A stretch of 64,000 nt of DNA from Citrobacter amalonaticus Y19 (GTDB taxonomy: Bacteria > Pseudomonadota > Gammaproteobacteria > Enterobacterales > Enterobacteriaceae): contig NZ_CP011132.1 of the NCBI RefSeq assembly GCF_000981805.1, positions 4,154,001 through 4,218,000 of the forward strand, written 5' to 3'. The position numbers were made by a program, and so were the translations under genes. The notes beneath the pieces are model-generated. The model searched no databases and was not told where the DNA came from. It saw only the letters and a program-made list of their open reading frames with translations. Positions 52,570-60,982 of this stretch are shown in pieces. Position 1 is the stretch's first letter, and each line of letters starts with the position of its first letter.

Positions 52570-53823
52570 ATGACATTTTCACTTTTTGGCGACAAATTCA
52601 CCCGCCATTCAGGCATTACCCGCCTGATGGAGGACCTCAACGACGGTTTACGCACCCCAGGCGCAATCATGCTGGGTGGCGGAAATCCGGCACAAATCCC
52701 GGCGATGCAGGATTACTTCCATACGCTCCTGACGGAGATGCTGGAAAACGGCAAACTCACTGATGCGCTTTGCAATTATGACGGTCCGCAGGGGAAAACC
52801 GATCTGCTGACCGCACTCGCTTCGCTACTGCGTGAGAATCTGGGTTGGGATATCGAACCACAGAATATTGCGCTAACAAACGGCAGTCAGAGCGCATTTT
52901 TCTACTTGTTTAATCTTTTTGCCGGCCGTCGCGCCGACGGGACCACCAAAAAGGTGTTGTTCCCTCTCGCGCCGGAATACATCGGCTATGCGGATTCCGG
53001 GCTGGAGGAGGATCTGTTCGTCTCAGCGCGACCGAATATTGAGCTGTTGCCAGAGGGCCAGTTCAAGTATCACGTTGACTTCGAACATCTGCACATTGGT
53101 GAAGAGACCGGGATGATCTGCGTCTCCCGACCAACCAATCCGACGGGCAACGTCATTACAGATGAAGAGCTGATAAAACTCGACACGCTTGCCAACCAGC
53201 ACGATATTCCGTTGGTGATTGATAATGCCTATGGCGTGCCGTTCCCGAGTATTATTTTTAGCGAAGCGCGTCCGCTGTGGAATCCCAACATTGTGCTGTG
53301 CATGAGCCTCTCCAAGCTGGGACTGCCTGGCTCGCGCTGCGGTATCATCATCGCCAATGAAAAAATCATCACGGCTATCGCCAATATGAACGGCATCATC
53401 AGCCTCGCCCCTGGCGGGATTGGCCCGGCGATGATGTGCGAGATGATTAAGCGTAATGACCTGATGCGACTATCAGAAACGGTTATCAAGCCGTTCTACT
53501 TACAGCGCGTTCAGCAGACCATTGCGATCATCCGCCGCTATTTACCTGAAAGTCGCTGCTTAATTCACAAACCTGAAGGGGCGATTTTCCTCTGGCTGTG
53601 GTTCCAGGATCTGCCCATCACCACCGAGTTGCTCTACCAGCGCCTGAAAGCGCGCGGTGTGCTGATGGTTCCGGGACATTACTTCTTCCCGGGACTCGAT
53701 AAGCCCTGGCCGCACACGCACCAGTGTATGCGCATGAACTATGTTCCCGATCCGGAGAAAATTGAAGCTGGGGTGAAAATTCTGGCTGAAGAAGTAGAAC
53801 GCGCCTGGACGGAAAATCAGTAA
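52570..53823 (+). CDS. avtA: AvtA, valine-pyruvate aminotransferase
   Basis: AvtA transfers the amino group of valine (and alanine) to 2-ketoacids and is an alternative route for alanine and valine metabolism. The 417-residue fold-type I enzyme has its PLP-binding Lys249 in SLSKLGLPGSR, the ring-stacking region IGYADSG, the NPTGN loop at 190-194 and an Arg in HQCMRMNYV for the substrate carboxylate. The start MTFSLFGDKF at 52570 agrees with E. coli; an in-frame codon at 52489 is not supported. Confidence 0.95.
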   Translation: MTFSLFGDKFTRHSGITRLMEDLNDGLRTPGAIMLGGGNPAQIPAMQDYFHTLLTEMLENGKLTDALCNYDGPQGKTDLLTALASLLRENLGWDIEPQNIALTNGSQSAFFYLFNLFAGRRADGTTKKVLFPLAPEYIGYADSGLEEDLFVSARPNIELLPEGQFKYHVDFEHLHIGEETGMICVSRPTNPTGNVITDEELIKLDTLANQHDIPLVIDNAYGVPFPSIIFSEARPLWNPNIVLCMSLSKLGLPGSRCGIIIANEKIITAIANMNGIISLAPGGIGPAMMCEMIKRNDLMRLSETVIKPFYLQRVQQTIAIIRRYLPESRCLIHKPEGAIFLWLWFQDLPITTELLYQRLKARGVLMVPGHYFFPGLDKPWPHTHQCMRMNYVPDPEKIEAGVKILAEEVERAWTENQ

Positions 53824-53829
53824 CGCGGT

Positions 53830-53849
53830 CCCGGCCCAACCAGGCCGGG
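53830..53849 (+). terminator. Hairpin between avtA and ysaA
   Basis: CCCGGCC pairs with GGCCGGG around 6 nt directly after the avtA stop, between two convergent genes. No T-run. Confidence 0.55.
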
Positions 53850-53857
53850 TGACGCGC

Positions 53858-54331
53858 TTATAAAGGCTGAGCGTGTAGGCGCTGACGTTGCACGCTCGCC
53901 GCATCCAGACAGTTCAATGCCCCCGTCGGACAAGCCTCCACACAGGCAGGTCCCGTATCACGATGCCAACAGAGATCGCATTTCACCGCCTGAACCTGTG
54001 AGGTTTGCGCAACGACGTTCATTGCGCCGAACGGGCAAGCCAGCATGCAGCTTTTACAGCCGATACAGCGCGCCTGTTCAACAAAAATGTGTCCGCGATC
54101 GCGACGAATGGCCTGTGTCGGGCAGACATTGGCGCACGGCGCATCTTCACACTGGTGGCAGGCAACGGCGGTGGTAAAGGTATTTTCCTTAATAACCCGG
54201 ATGCGTGAGACAAAGTGCCCTGCTGACACCGCGGCACAGTCCTGATTCTCCTGATGCGAAACCACGCATGCGACTTCGCAGGTACGACAACCAATACACT
54301 TTGCCGCATCCGCCATGATAAACCGGTTCAT
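53858..54331 (-). CDS. ysaA: YsaA, four-cluster ferredoxin-like electron carrier
   Basis: This 157-residue protein has HycB/DmsB-type cysteine motifs in order: CIGCRTCEVAC, CHQCEDAPCANVCP, CIGCKSCMLACPFG and CDLCWHRDTGPACVEACP. They are enough for four 4Fe-4S clusters. Such proteins pass electrons to or from a catalytic subunit, but none is encoded nearby, so the partner is unknown. The start MNRFIMADAAKC at 54331 matches E. coli YsaA. Confidence 0.9.
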   Translation of the reverse strand: MNRFIMADAAKCIGCRTCEVACVVSHQENQDCAAVSAGHFVSRIRVIKENTFTTAVACHQCEDAPCANVCPTQAIRRDRGHIFVEQARCIGCKSCMLACPFGAMNVVAQTSQVQAVKCDLCWHRDTGPACVEACPTGALNCLDAASVQRQRLHAQPL

Positions 54332-54482
54332 TGCTCCCTCCCCCCGCCGTAAAACCACAGAGTGCCAGAGAGAATGGCGCGGCTGCCTTGATCAAACAAG
54401 GGAAATGGTCGAATTTTGTCAGATGCCTGAAACGTTCAGGGAATTCGCCTTATACTGGCGCCCCACTTTCTGCCTGACGTAT

Positions 54483-54512
54483 AAAAAAAACCCTGGGCGT
54501 TGACGTCCAGGG
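54483..54512 (-). terminator. Rho-independent terminator of the winged-helix gene
   Basis: CCCTGGGCG (54491-54499) pairs with CGTCCAGGG (54504-54512) around TTGA. The minus strand continues into eight T residues. It lies 60 bp past the stop of the gene at 54572. Confidence 0.88.
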
Positions 54513-54571
54513 GTAATAATCCGCAGGCGACATCACGCTACGGAATAAGCTGGCACCCGATTGAGTGATAT

Positions 54572-54979
54572 CTATATTTGATAATCTGCCTCATCGACCA
54601 CACTGTAGAGCGGTTGAATATTATCCAGTGCCAGTATGTATCCACTTCCTTTTACGCTGACGATGGAATGCTGGGGTAATCCCAGCAAATATAATTTATT
54701 GTTGAGATTTTTTACCATCGTGGACAAACGCTGTGTGGAAGCACTTAATTCATTTTTTTCCCAGACGTTGACGAGTAACTCATCTTTTGAAACATAATGG
54801 GTCCGGGCGTTCAGTAAAAGATAAACAAACAAGCGTAACATCGTGTGGTTAAAAAACACGCCACCAAATGCAATTACACTGTCCATTTTATTTACCGGAA
54901 GCCTGAAAATTCTCGACTCATTGATGTCAAAAAATATTTCCCGACCTATCATAAATCCATGTAACTGGTATTCCATCAT
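54572..54979 (-). CDS. Orphan winged-helix (CadC/ToxR N-terminal type) DNA-binding protein
   Basis: The 135-residue protein is almost entirely one OmpR/PhoB-type winged helix. It has an N-terminal beta strand region (IFFDINESRIFRLP), a recognition region (SKDELLVNVWEKN, SASTQRLSTMVKNLNNKL) and a wing (SIVSVKGSGYILAL). It lacks both a receiver domain and the transmembrane and periplasmic parts of CadC/ToxR, so it is probably a cytoplasmic regulator. I do not recognise a named orthologue. Two adjacent ATGs (54979, 54976) are possible starts; no strong ribosome-binding site precedes them. It occupies the place of yiaJ-sgbE of K-12 and has its own terminator. Confidence 0.72.
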   Translation of the reverse strand: MMEYQLHGFMIGREIFFDINESRIFRLPVNKMDSVIAFGGVFFNHTMLRLFVYLLLNARTHYVSKDELLVNVWEKNELSASTQRLSTMVKNLNNKLYLLGLPQHSIVSVKGSGYILALDNIQPLYSVVDEADYQI

Positions 54980-55458
54980 TACATACTCACGTTTTACTGA
55001 ACTATCGATAGCTAAACATGTGTAAGTCCTTGTAGATATTGTCTTACGCAAGTTTAAAAAAAATAGAGTTAATTTCAATAGATACCTGAAGCGATCATTT
55101 TAATCGCGCTGCAGGCAAAGTGTAGACTGAATATCTGAAGGATAAATCCAGGCGCTGTTAAATAATATCTAAAAACAAATTATCAGTGCGTTACTCTATT
55201 TCAGTGCGAATATTCGACAGTGCAAGTTAAACGGGCATATTTATCACAAACTACAGATTAATATGCTGCATGGATCAACTATGCTTTATGGAGAGGGAAC
55301 GTGAATCCCGGCAACAGGCCGTTCCGGGACAATAACTATTACAGTGTAGTTCTCTTATCAAAATAGCGGTAGAAATATGCCGAATGGCGGCAGACCTGTG
55401 GATTGAATCAATCCCAGGCCGGGGCAATGGCCGCCACCCGGCAAGTCGTCTCACATCT
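54980..55458. other. AT-rich gap between the winged-helix gene and yiaT
   Basis: This 479-bp gap has no supported gene. Most of it is AT-rich. A stem CCCGG/CCGGG lies near 55307-55330, and GC-rich imperfect palindromic sequence near 55416-55446 may serve as the yiaT terminator. Readings of 15 codons or fewer starting near 55280-55290 are not supported. Confidence 0.4.
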
Positions 55459-56199
55459 TTAGAAGCGCCAGCTCACGCCTGACACGAAGGTGAAACTGTC
55501 GTCGCGGTCAATCATCGGACTGTCTTTAATTTCATCCGGCAGCGCGCTGTAAGCTGCGCTCGCCATCAGAACGATATTGTCGGTGACGGGGTATTTTGCG
55601 GTCAGACTGACGTAAGGAACCCAACTGTCCTGCGCGGAATAACGGTCTAAACCGCTGCGGCGGGATTCGCTGCCTGACACACCATAATAGTAGTCGTTGA
55701 AGTTTTCATCGTAGTAGAGCACGCCGACGGACGGGATCAGAGAAAGTTGGCCGACTGGAATTTTGCGGAACAGAGATAATTCCCCTATCCAGCCATTGCT
55801 GTTATCCAGGACATCGGCAGCCGCAGAAACCTTCACGCTGCCCCAATTCTCGTGGTGATACCATGCCGCGCCCGCCATCATCGTACTATCACGCTTGTCG
55901 AGCTTTTTCATGGCGTGGTCGTCGTTATCGGAAGGATCAAATTCCAACGGCATCCAGGAAGCGGTCAGGCTGAATTCATTTTGTTCACTTTTAGACAAAA
56001 TGTAGCCCAGCGTGGTCTGGCGGACATAGAATGATTCACCTTCATAACTAATGAGGGGAATGACATGGGTATTTTCATTATACCCGCGATAGGGAGATTC
56101 ATTATATACCGCCCCCGCACCAATGGATAATTCTGAAGCCGATGCACTGGCGATAAAGGATAAAGAAAATAATGCCACTATATTTCGTTTAATTAACAT
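55459..56199 (-). CDS. yiaT: YiaT, MipA/OmpV-family outer-membrane protein
   Basis: The 246-residue protein has a signal peptide ending at SASAS and a MipA/OmpV-type beta barrel. Family blocks are RGYNENTHVIPLISYEGESF, DNSNGWIGELSL and YYYGVSGSESRRSGL, and it ends SGVSWRF with the terminal Phe used for barrel insertion. It agrees with E. coli YiaT in length and sequence as recalled. Function is unknown; MipA relatives bind murein hydrolases. ATG 56199 is used, with GGA 9 bp upstream, rather than ATG 56208. It is divergent from the LysR gene yiaU. Confidence 0.9.
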   Translation of the reverse strand: MLIKRNIVALFSLSFIASASASELSIGAGAVYNESPYRGYNENTHVIPLISYEGESFYVRQTTLGYILSKSEQNEFSLTASWMPLEFDPSDNDDHAMKKLDKRDSTMMAGAAWYHHENWGSVKVSAAADVLDNSNGWIGELSLFRKIPVGQLSLIPSVGVLYYDENFNDYYYGVSGSESRRSGLDRYSAQDSWVPYVSLTAKYPVTDNIVLMASAAYSALPDEIKDSPMIDRDDSFTFVSGVSWRF

Positions 56200-56322
56200 G
56201 CCCGACATTCCATTTTAAATAAGCCACAAAGCGTCGGAAATAATAATGCTTACAAATTCTTCGGTGCAAGGCACATATTTATATAGTAATATATAAAAAC
56301 TTATATATATTGGGCTGCTGTG

Positions 56323-57297
56323 ATGAATAAATTACAACTCAAGCACCGGGAATTAAAGATCATCTCGGTAATAGCTGCCAGTGAAAACATCAGTCATGCC
56401 GCTACCATTCTTGGCATCGCGCAGGCCAATGTCAGCAAGTATCTTGCTGATTTTGAATCAAAAGTTGGTCTTAAGGTCTTTGACAGGACAACCCGGCAAC
56501 TGACCCTGACGCCTTTTGGCGCGGCGCTTCTACCCTACATTAATGACATGCTCGACAGAAACGAGCAGCTTAACCATTTCATTGCTGATTATAAGCACGA
56601 AAAGCGGGGGCGGGTAACGGTGTACGCGCCGACAGGCATCGTCGCATACTTGTCAAAAAAGGTTATCGCCAGAATTAAAGACATTGGCGACATCTCTCTG
56701 TCGTTGAAAACCTGCAACCTCGAGCCAAAAGCTTTTTACGAAGGCGTCGAATTTCCTGACGACTGTGACGTGTTAATCACCTACGCCCACCCGAAAGATG
56801 AATCACTGGTCGCCAGTTTTATTACTCAATACGCGGTAACGGCTTTTGCCAGTCGCTCCTATCTGGATAAGCATCCGCTGAGCCACCCGGAAGACCTGGA
56901 GCACCATTCCTGCATCCTGATCGATTCCATGATGATTGATGATGCCAACATCTGGCGCTTCAACAACGCCGGCAGTAAAGAGATGCGGGATTATCGTGTG
57001 ACGGGGAACTACGTTTGTGACAATACGCAGTCGGCGCTGGAACTGGCGCGTAACCATCTGGGTATTGTGTTTGCGCCAAACGAAAGTGTGCAAAACGACC
57101 TGAAGGCCGGGACGTTAGTCCCCTGTTTTTCAGAGCAGCACGAGTGGTGGCTGGACCTGGTTGCGATCTTCCGCAAGCGGGAGTACCAGCCCTGGCGAGT
57201 GCAGTATGTACTTGATGAGATGCTGCGTGAAATCCGCAACCAACTTGCTCAGGCGCACTTATTGCGGCCCGAGCAAACATCCGTCAGCGACAATTAA
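56323..57297 (+). CDS. yiaU: YiaU, LysR-type transcriptional regulator
   Basis: The 324-residue protein has a LysR HTH at residues 14-40 (ISVIAASENISHAATILGIA) and a type 2 periplasmic-binding-like effector domain. Its position between yiaT and yiaVW suggests control of these neighbours, which is inference. The start is taken as ATG 56323 rather than the GTG just before it. The last 4 bp overlap the convergent yiaV stop. The gap to yiaT is rich in TATATA sequence (56279-56310), a possible binding region. Confidence 0.88.
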   Translation: MNKLQLKHRELKIISVIAASENISHAATILGIAQANVSKYLADFESKVGLKVFDRTTRQLTLTPFGAALLPYINDMLDRNEQLNHFIADYKHEKRGRVTVYAPTGIVAYLSKKVIARIKDIGDISLSLKTCNLEPKAFYEGVEFPDDCDVLITYAHPKDESLVASFITQYAVTAFASRSYLDKHPLSHPEDLEHHSCILIDSMMIDDANIWRFNNAGSKEMRDYRVTGNYVCDNTQSALELARNHLGIVFAPNESVQNDLKAGTLVPCFSEQHEWWLDLVAIFRKREYQPWRVQYVLDEMLREIRNQLAQAHLLRPEQTSVSDN

Positions 57298-58430
57298 TGG
57301 TCGAGATAGAGGTAATGTACCCAACTTGTCATGCGTAACAGCACCTTACGCATGACAGAGACATGGCTGAAATGGTCAGAGTAGACCGCTACCTGCGCAT
57401 AGATCCCATCCGGTAGCGCGCTTAAATCAGCATGTTCGTTCAACTCGATCGTCGCAATAACGCCTTCCGATCCCGGCACCGTATTCAACGACTGCAACGT
57501 TCCGCCTGGCTGGTACGTCCCGCCAGGTACCGCCGGGCTGATGGCGGCCAACTTACCGCTGAATACCTTGCCCGGCAAGGCATTGAATACCACTTCCGCT
57601 TCATCGCCGGGTTCCAGTCGCAGCAGTGAATTCTGGCGGAATTGCGCGACAATTTGTCGCTTCTGAGCAGGAATAAATACCATCACCGGGCGCAGAGGCA
57701 ACGAGGCCGCATAGGTTCCCGGGCGAATCAGCACCTGGGTTACATAGCCATCGCTCGGCGCGCGAACGATGGTCTGTTCAAGGTTGTATTCCGCCTCGGC
57801 CAACTGCGCTTTCAGGCTGGCGATTTGCGAGTGCTCTCCCAACACCAGGCTGTCTAACTGGCTTTGAATCTGCTGTTGCTCCGCCGTTGACGATTTCACC
57901 GAGGCCTCTTGTGCCAGGTAGTTCTGCCGTGCGACATCAATATCGCGCTCAGAAAACGGATTCACCTTCGCCTGACTCCCCTGCGCATAGCGTTGATACT
58001 CTTTCGCAAACTTGTCCCGCGTGGCTTTTGCCTGCTGTGTATTGGCGGCCATTTCATCCAGTTCAGCACCTAACGCATGCTGCTTATGCTGTGCCGTCAC
58101 AATATCCGCTAACAGACGATCCACCCGGGCCTGATAACGCGTGGGATCAAGCCTGAACAGCACTTCACCTTTTTTTATCAGCGTATTTTTCTTGTCCGTC
58201 ACGTCAATCACCACGCCTGTGACCTGCGGAACAACAGGAATAGACACCACCGCTTTTTGCGCTTTAAACGTATAAGGGTGGTTATAATTCATTAATAAGA
58301 TTAAGCCGCTGACAATAAATATCCCACCCAGTGCCGCCGTCGGGATCGTCCATTTATTAGCGGGAATTTTGAAGATCTTAAAAATCGCCCATGCTAAAGC
58401 CACATAGGTCAGAATAATCAGTAAATCCAT
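57294..58430 (-). CDS. yiaV: YiaV, HlyD/EmrA-type membrane fusion protein
   Basis: The 378-residue protein has two N-terminal hydrophobic spans (residues 3-22 and 33-52), a biotinyl-lipoyl-like hairpin (VVPQVTGVVIDVTDKKNTLI), a long coiled-coil region (about 110-210) and a beta-barrel domain (IVRAPSDGYVTQVLIRPG). This is the adaptor of a secretion or efflux system. No separate inner-membrane pump is adjacent, as for YibH and AaeA-like orphan adaptors. It starts 2 bp after yiaW, so the two form one operon. Confidence 0.92.
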   Translation of the reverse strand: MDLLIILTYVALAWAIFKIFKIPANKWTIPTAALGGIFIVSGLILLMNYNHPYTFKAQKAVVSIPVVPQVTGVVIDVTDKKNTLIKKGEVLFRLDPTRYQARVDRLLADIVTAQHKQHALGAELDEMAANTQQAKATRDKFAKEYQRYAQGSQAKVNPFSERDIDVARQNYLAQEASVKSSTAEQQQIQSQLDSLVLGEHSQIASLKAQLAEAEYNLEQTIVRAPSDGYVTQVLIRPGTYAASLPLRPVMVFIPAQKRQIVAQFRQNSLLRLEPGDEAEVVFNALPGKVFSGKLAAISPAVPGGTYQPGGTLQSLNTVPGSEGVIATIELNEHADLSALPDGIYAQVAVYSDHFSHVSVMRKVLLRMTSWVHYLYLDH

Positions 58431-58432
58431 AA

Positions 58433-58759
58433 TTAATACCCGGCAGTGGAGGATTTCAGGTCAGCCAGCTGTTTTTCCAGACTGGTAATACGTTCCTGGA
58501 GTTGCACAACGCCAGTCTCAGGGCCTTGCATTCCCCACCCGCGCTCCGGGCGATAGAGCGTTGCCCAAATCCACAAGAAAGGCCAGATAACATGTAAAGT
58601 AAACAAACTTACCCACCCCGCGACATGAATGGCATCGGCATGAGGATGATTGCGCTTTTTCGCAATTAAATAGGGAATATCATGTAAAATAATAATCCCA
58701 TAAAAAATGACCAGGAATACAAAAATCAGCACCCCAAGTGCAAAATAGTCGAGAAACAT
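58433..58759 (-). CDS. yiaW: YiaW, DUF3302 inner-membrane protein
   Basis: The 108-residue protein has two hydrophobic segments (residues 3-26 and 48-68) and a C-terminal coiled coil (VQLQERITSLEKQLADLK). It matches E. coli YiaW. DUF3302 proteins are found next to HlyD-type adaptors (YibI with YibH), so it is probably the partner of YiaV. The start at 58759 is supported by a GGGGGGG stretch 3 bp upstream; the in-frame codon at 58834 is not needed. Confidence 0.9.
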   Translation of the reverse strand: MFLDYFALGVLIFVFLVIFYGIIILHDIPYLIAKKRNHPHADAIHVAGWVSLFTLHVIWPFLWIWATLYRPERGWGMQGPETGVVQLQERITSLEKQLADLKSSTAGY

Positions 58760-58943
58760 ATTCCCCCCCAGAGAATATAATAAAAAAGAGTTTAAGAATG
58801 ATAGTGGAATGACCAGATGCCATGCAATTCTCATATTTATATATCGACATATGGTTTTTTATATACTGTACTTTTTTTAGTGTATTGTTTTTTATGCAAG
58901 TCGCAGTTTATTATGTTTTAACACCAGGACAACAGGAACAAAA

Positions 58944-59258
58944 ATGAACAACACGGAAGCCTCATCCACCGTCAGCCTCAAGCGTATCAAAGCGGCCATC
59001 ATCTACCGTTTATTACTCATTGGTTTGGGTATCCCGATGATATCCTTCAGTTTTGTTTGCGGTGTTCTGAGTCTCTTTGGTTTCGACCTGGTGAAATGGA
59101 ACGATCAACCCGTACACGGTTTGCTGGCTATTCCTGCCGCGCTGTTCAGCGGTGTGTTTATCACGGTACTGTTCACCGTTTTCATCGGGTCGATTGCTTG
59201 TCTGGGACTGTGGGTCTACAGCCGTTTCCGTCCGTTACAGGTTAAGGTGATAGATTAA
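58944..59258 (+). CDS. Small two-span membrane protein of unknown function
   Basis: The 104-residue product begins with a polar Ser/Thr stretch, then two hydrophobic segments (about residues 18-48 and 58-92) and a short basic tail. I do not recognise its family. AGGAAC lies 5 bp before the ATG, and a 12-bp perfect stem-loop follows the stop, so it looks like a complete single-gene unit. It is absent between yiaW and aldB in K-12 as recalled. It is divergent from yiaWV, with a shared AT-rich 184-bp gap. Confidence 0.65.
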   Translation: MNNTEASSTVSLKRIKAAIIYRLLLIGLGIPMISFSFVCGVLSLFGFDLVKWNDQPVHGLLAIPAALFSGVFITVLFTVFIGSIACLGLWVYSRFRPLQVKVID

Positions 59259-59259
59259 T

Positions 59260-59297
59260 CGTTATGCCCGACAAGCAAAGCGCCATCGGGCATAACG
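59260..59297. terminator. Hairpin between the small membrane protein gene and aldB
   Basis: CGTTATGCCCGA (59260-59271) pairs perfectly with TCGGGCATAACG (59286-59297). It resembles a REP unit and separates convergent genes, so it may protect or end both transcripts. Confidence 0.65.
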
Positions 59298-59304
59298 CCG
59301 TCAG

Positions 59305-60837
59305 TTAAAAAAGTCCCAGCGGTTTATCGGAGTAGCTCACCAGCAAACATTTCGTCTGCTGATAGTGTTCCAGCATCATTTTGTGGGTTTCGCGTCCGAT
59401 CCCCGACTGCTTATAGCCGCCAAAGGCCGCGTGGGCCGGATAAGCATGGTAGCAGTTGGTCCATACGCGTCCTGCCTGAATGCCGCGTCCCATTTTATAC
59501 GCCAGATTGCCGTTACGGCTCCAGACGCCTGCACCAAGACCGTACTGGGTATCGTTAGCTAACTCCAGCGCCTCGTCCATGGTTTTGAACGTTGTTACCG
59601 CCAGTACCGGGCCAAAGATCTCCTCCTGGAACACGCGCATATTGTTCTTGCCAAACAGGATGGTCGGTTCGAGGTAATAGCCGTCTTTCAGCTCACCTTC
59701 AAGCTGCTTACGCCGCCCGCCGGTCAGGACATCCGCTCCCTCTTTCTTGCCGATATCGATGTAATTCAGGATGGTTTCCATCTGCCCATGAGAGACCTGC
59801 GCCCCCATTTGCGTCACGCTATCCAACGGGTTACCGCTGCGGATGCTTTCTACGCGGCGAATGGCGCGCTCCATAAAGCGTTCATAGATGGATTCCTGCA
59901 CCAGTGCGCGACTCGGACAGGTGCAGACCTCCCCCTGGTTAAAGGCAAAGAGCGCAAAGCCTTCCAGCGCCTTATCGAAGAAGGCATCTTCTTCGTCCAT
60001 CACATCGGCGAAGAAAATGTTTGGCGACTTCCCGCCCAACTCCAGGGTGACCGGGATGATATTCTGCGTGGCGTACTGCATGATCTGCTGCCCGACTTCC
60101 GTCGAGCCAGTGAAGGCCACTTTGGCAATGCGTTTCGAGGTCGCCAGATACTCACCAATCTCACCGCCAGCGCCGTTCACTACGTTCACCACGCCGGGTG
60201 GAAGGAGATCGCCAATCACTTCCATCAGCAGTAAAACGGACAGCGGCGTCAGACGCGCGGGCTTAAGCACCACGCAGTTTCCTGCCGCCAGCGCGGGTGC
60301 CATCTTCCAGCTCGCCATCAATAAGGGGAAGTTCCACGGGATAATTTGCCCGACCACACCGAGCGGTTCGTGGAAATGATAAGCCACAGTATCGCTATCC
60401 ACTTCACTGATCCCGCCCTCCTGGGCGCGAATACAGGAGGCGAAATAGCGGAAGTGGTCGATCGCCAGCGGAACATCCGCCGCGCAGGTCTCACGGATCG
60501 GTTTACCGTTATCCCAGGTTTCCGCCGTCGCCAGCAGTTCGAGGTTCTGCTCCATACGGTCAGCAATCTTGAACAGAATCGCCGCCCGATCCTGAACAGA
60601 AGTATGCGCCCACTTGTCTTTCACCTTGTGAGCCGCGTCGAGCGCCAGGTCAATGTCCCTTTTACCGGAAGAAGCCACTTCGCATAACAGTTGCCCGGTA
60701 ACGGGCGTCAGGTTCTGGTAATACTCGCCATCACTCGGGGCAACCCAGCCGCCACCGATAAAGTTGTCGTAACGGGCCTTTAACTTCAGGGGAAAACCAT
60801 ACTCGCCGGGTTGAATACGGGGGGGATTATTGGTCAT
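59305..60837 (-). CDS. aldB: AldB, NADP-dependent aldehyde dehydrogenase
   Basis: AldB oxidises acetaldehyde and other aldehydes to acids; in E. coli it is induced in stationary phase by sigma-S and CRP. The 510-residue protein has the ALDH fold. FTGSTEVGQQI is the cofactor-binding turn, ELGGKSPNIFF carries the general-base Glu, and NQGEVCTCPSRALVQ carries the catalytic Cys pair. The start MTNNPPRIQPGEYGF at 60837 matches E. coli apart from two missing residues near the N-terminus; the in-frame codon at 60867 is not supported. Confidence 0.96.
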   Translation of the reverse strand: MTNNPPRIQPGEYGFPLKLKARYDNFIGGGWVAPSDGEYYQNLTPVTGQLLCEVASSGKRDIDLALDAAHKVKDKWAHTSVQDRAAILFKIADRMEQNLELLATAETWDNGKPIRETCAADVPLAIDHFRYFASCIRAQEGGISEVDSDTVAYHFHEPLGVVGQIIPWNFPLLMASWKMAPALAAGNCVVLKPARLTPLSVLLLMEVIGDLLPPGVVNVVNGAGGEIGEYLATSKRIAKVAFTGSTEVGQQIMQYATQNIIPVTLELGGKSPNIFFADVMDEEDAFFDKALEGFALFAFNQGEVCTCPSRALVQESIYERFMERAIRRVESIRSGNPLDSVTQMGAQVSHGQMETILNYIDIGKKEGADVLTGGRRKQLEGELKDGYYLEPTILFGKNNMRVFQEEIFGPVLAVTTFKTMDEALELANDTQYGLGAGVWSRNGNLAYKMGRGIQAGRVWTNCYHAYPAHAAFGGYKQSGIGRETHKMMLEHYQQTKCLLVSYSDKPLGLF

Positions 60838-60982
60838 GATCGTCTCCTTGCTACAGGGGTATAACAAGGGTAGTCGCCGCTGGCGATTTTTTCGCCAGGG
60901 TGTGATAGCTTTACGACTGTGGTCACGTTATCCGGCCTGCAAATCCAACCCGATCGGCAAGCCAGATAATCAGCTAAACGAA

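Noticed and set aside
55280..55335. Tiny frames (7-15 codons) after a purine-rich stretch in the gap before yiaT
   Set aside because: Too short and without conservation or leader-peptide context; more likely chance.
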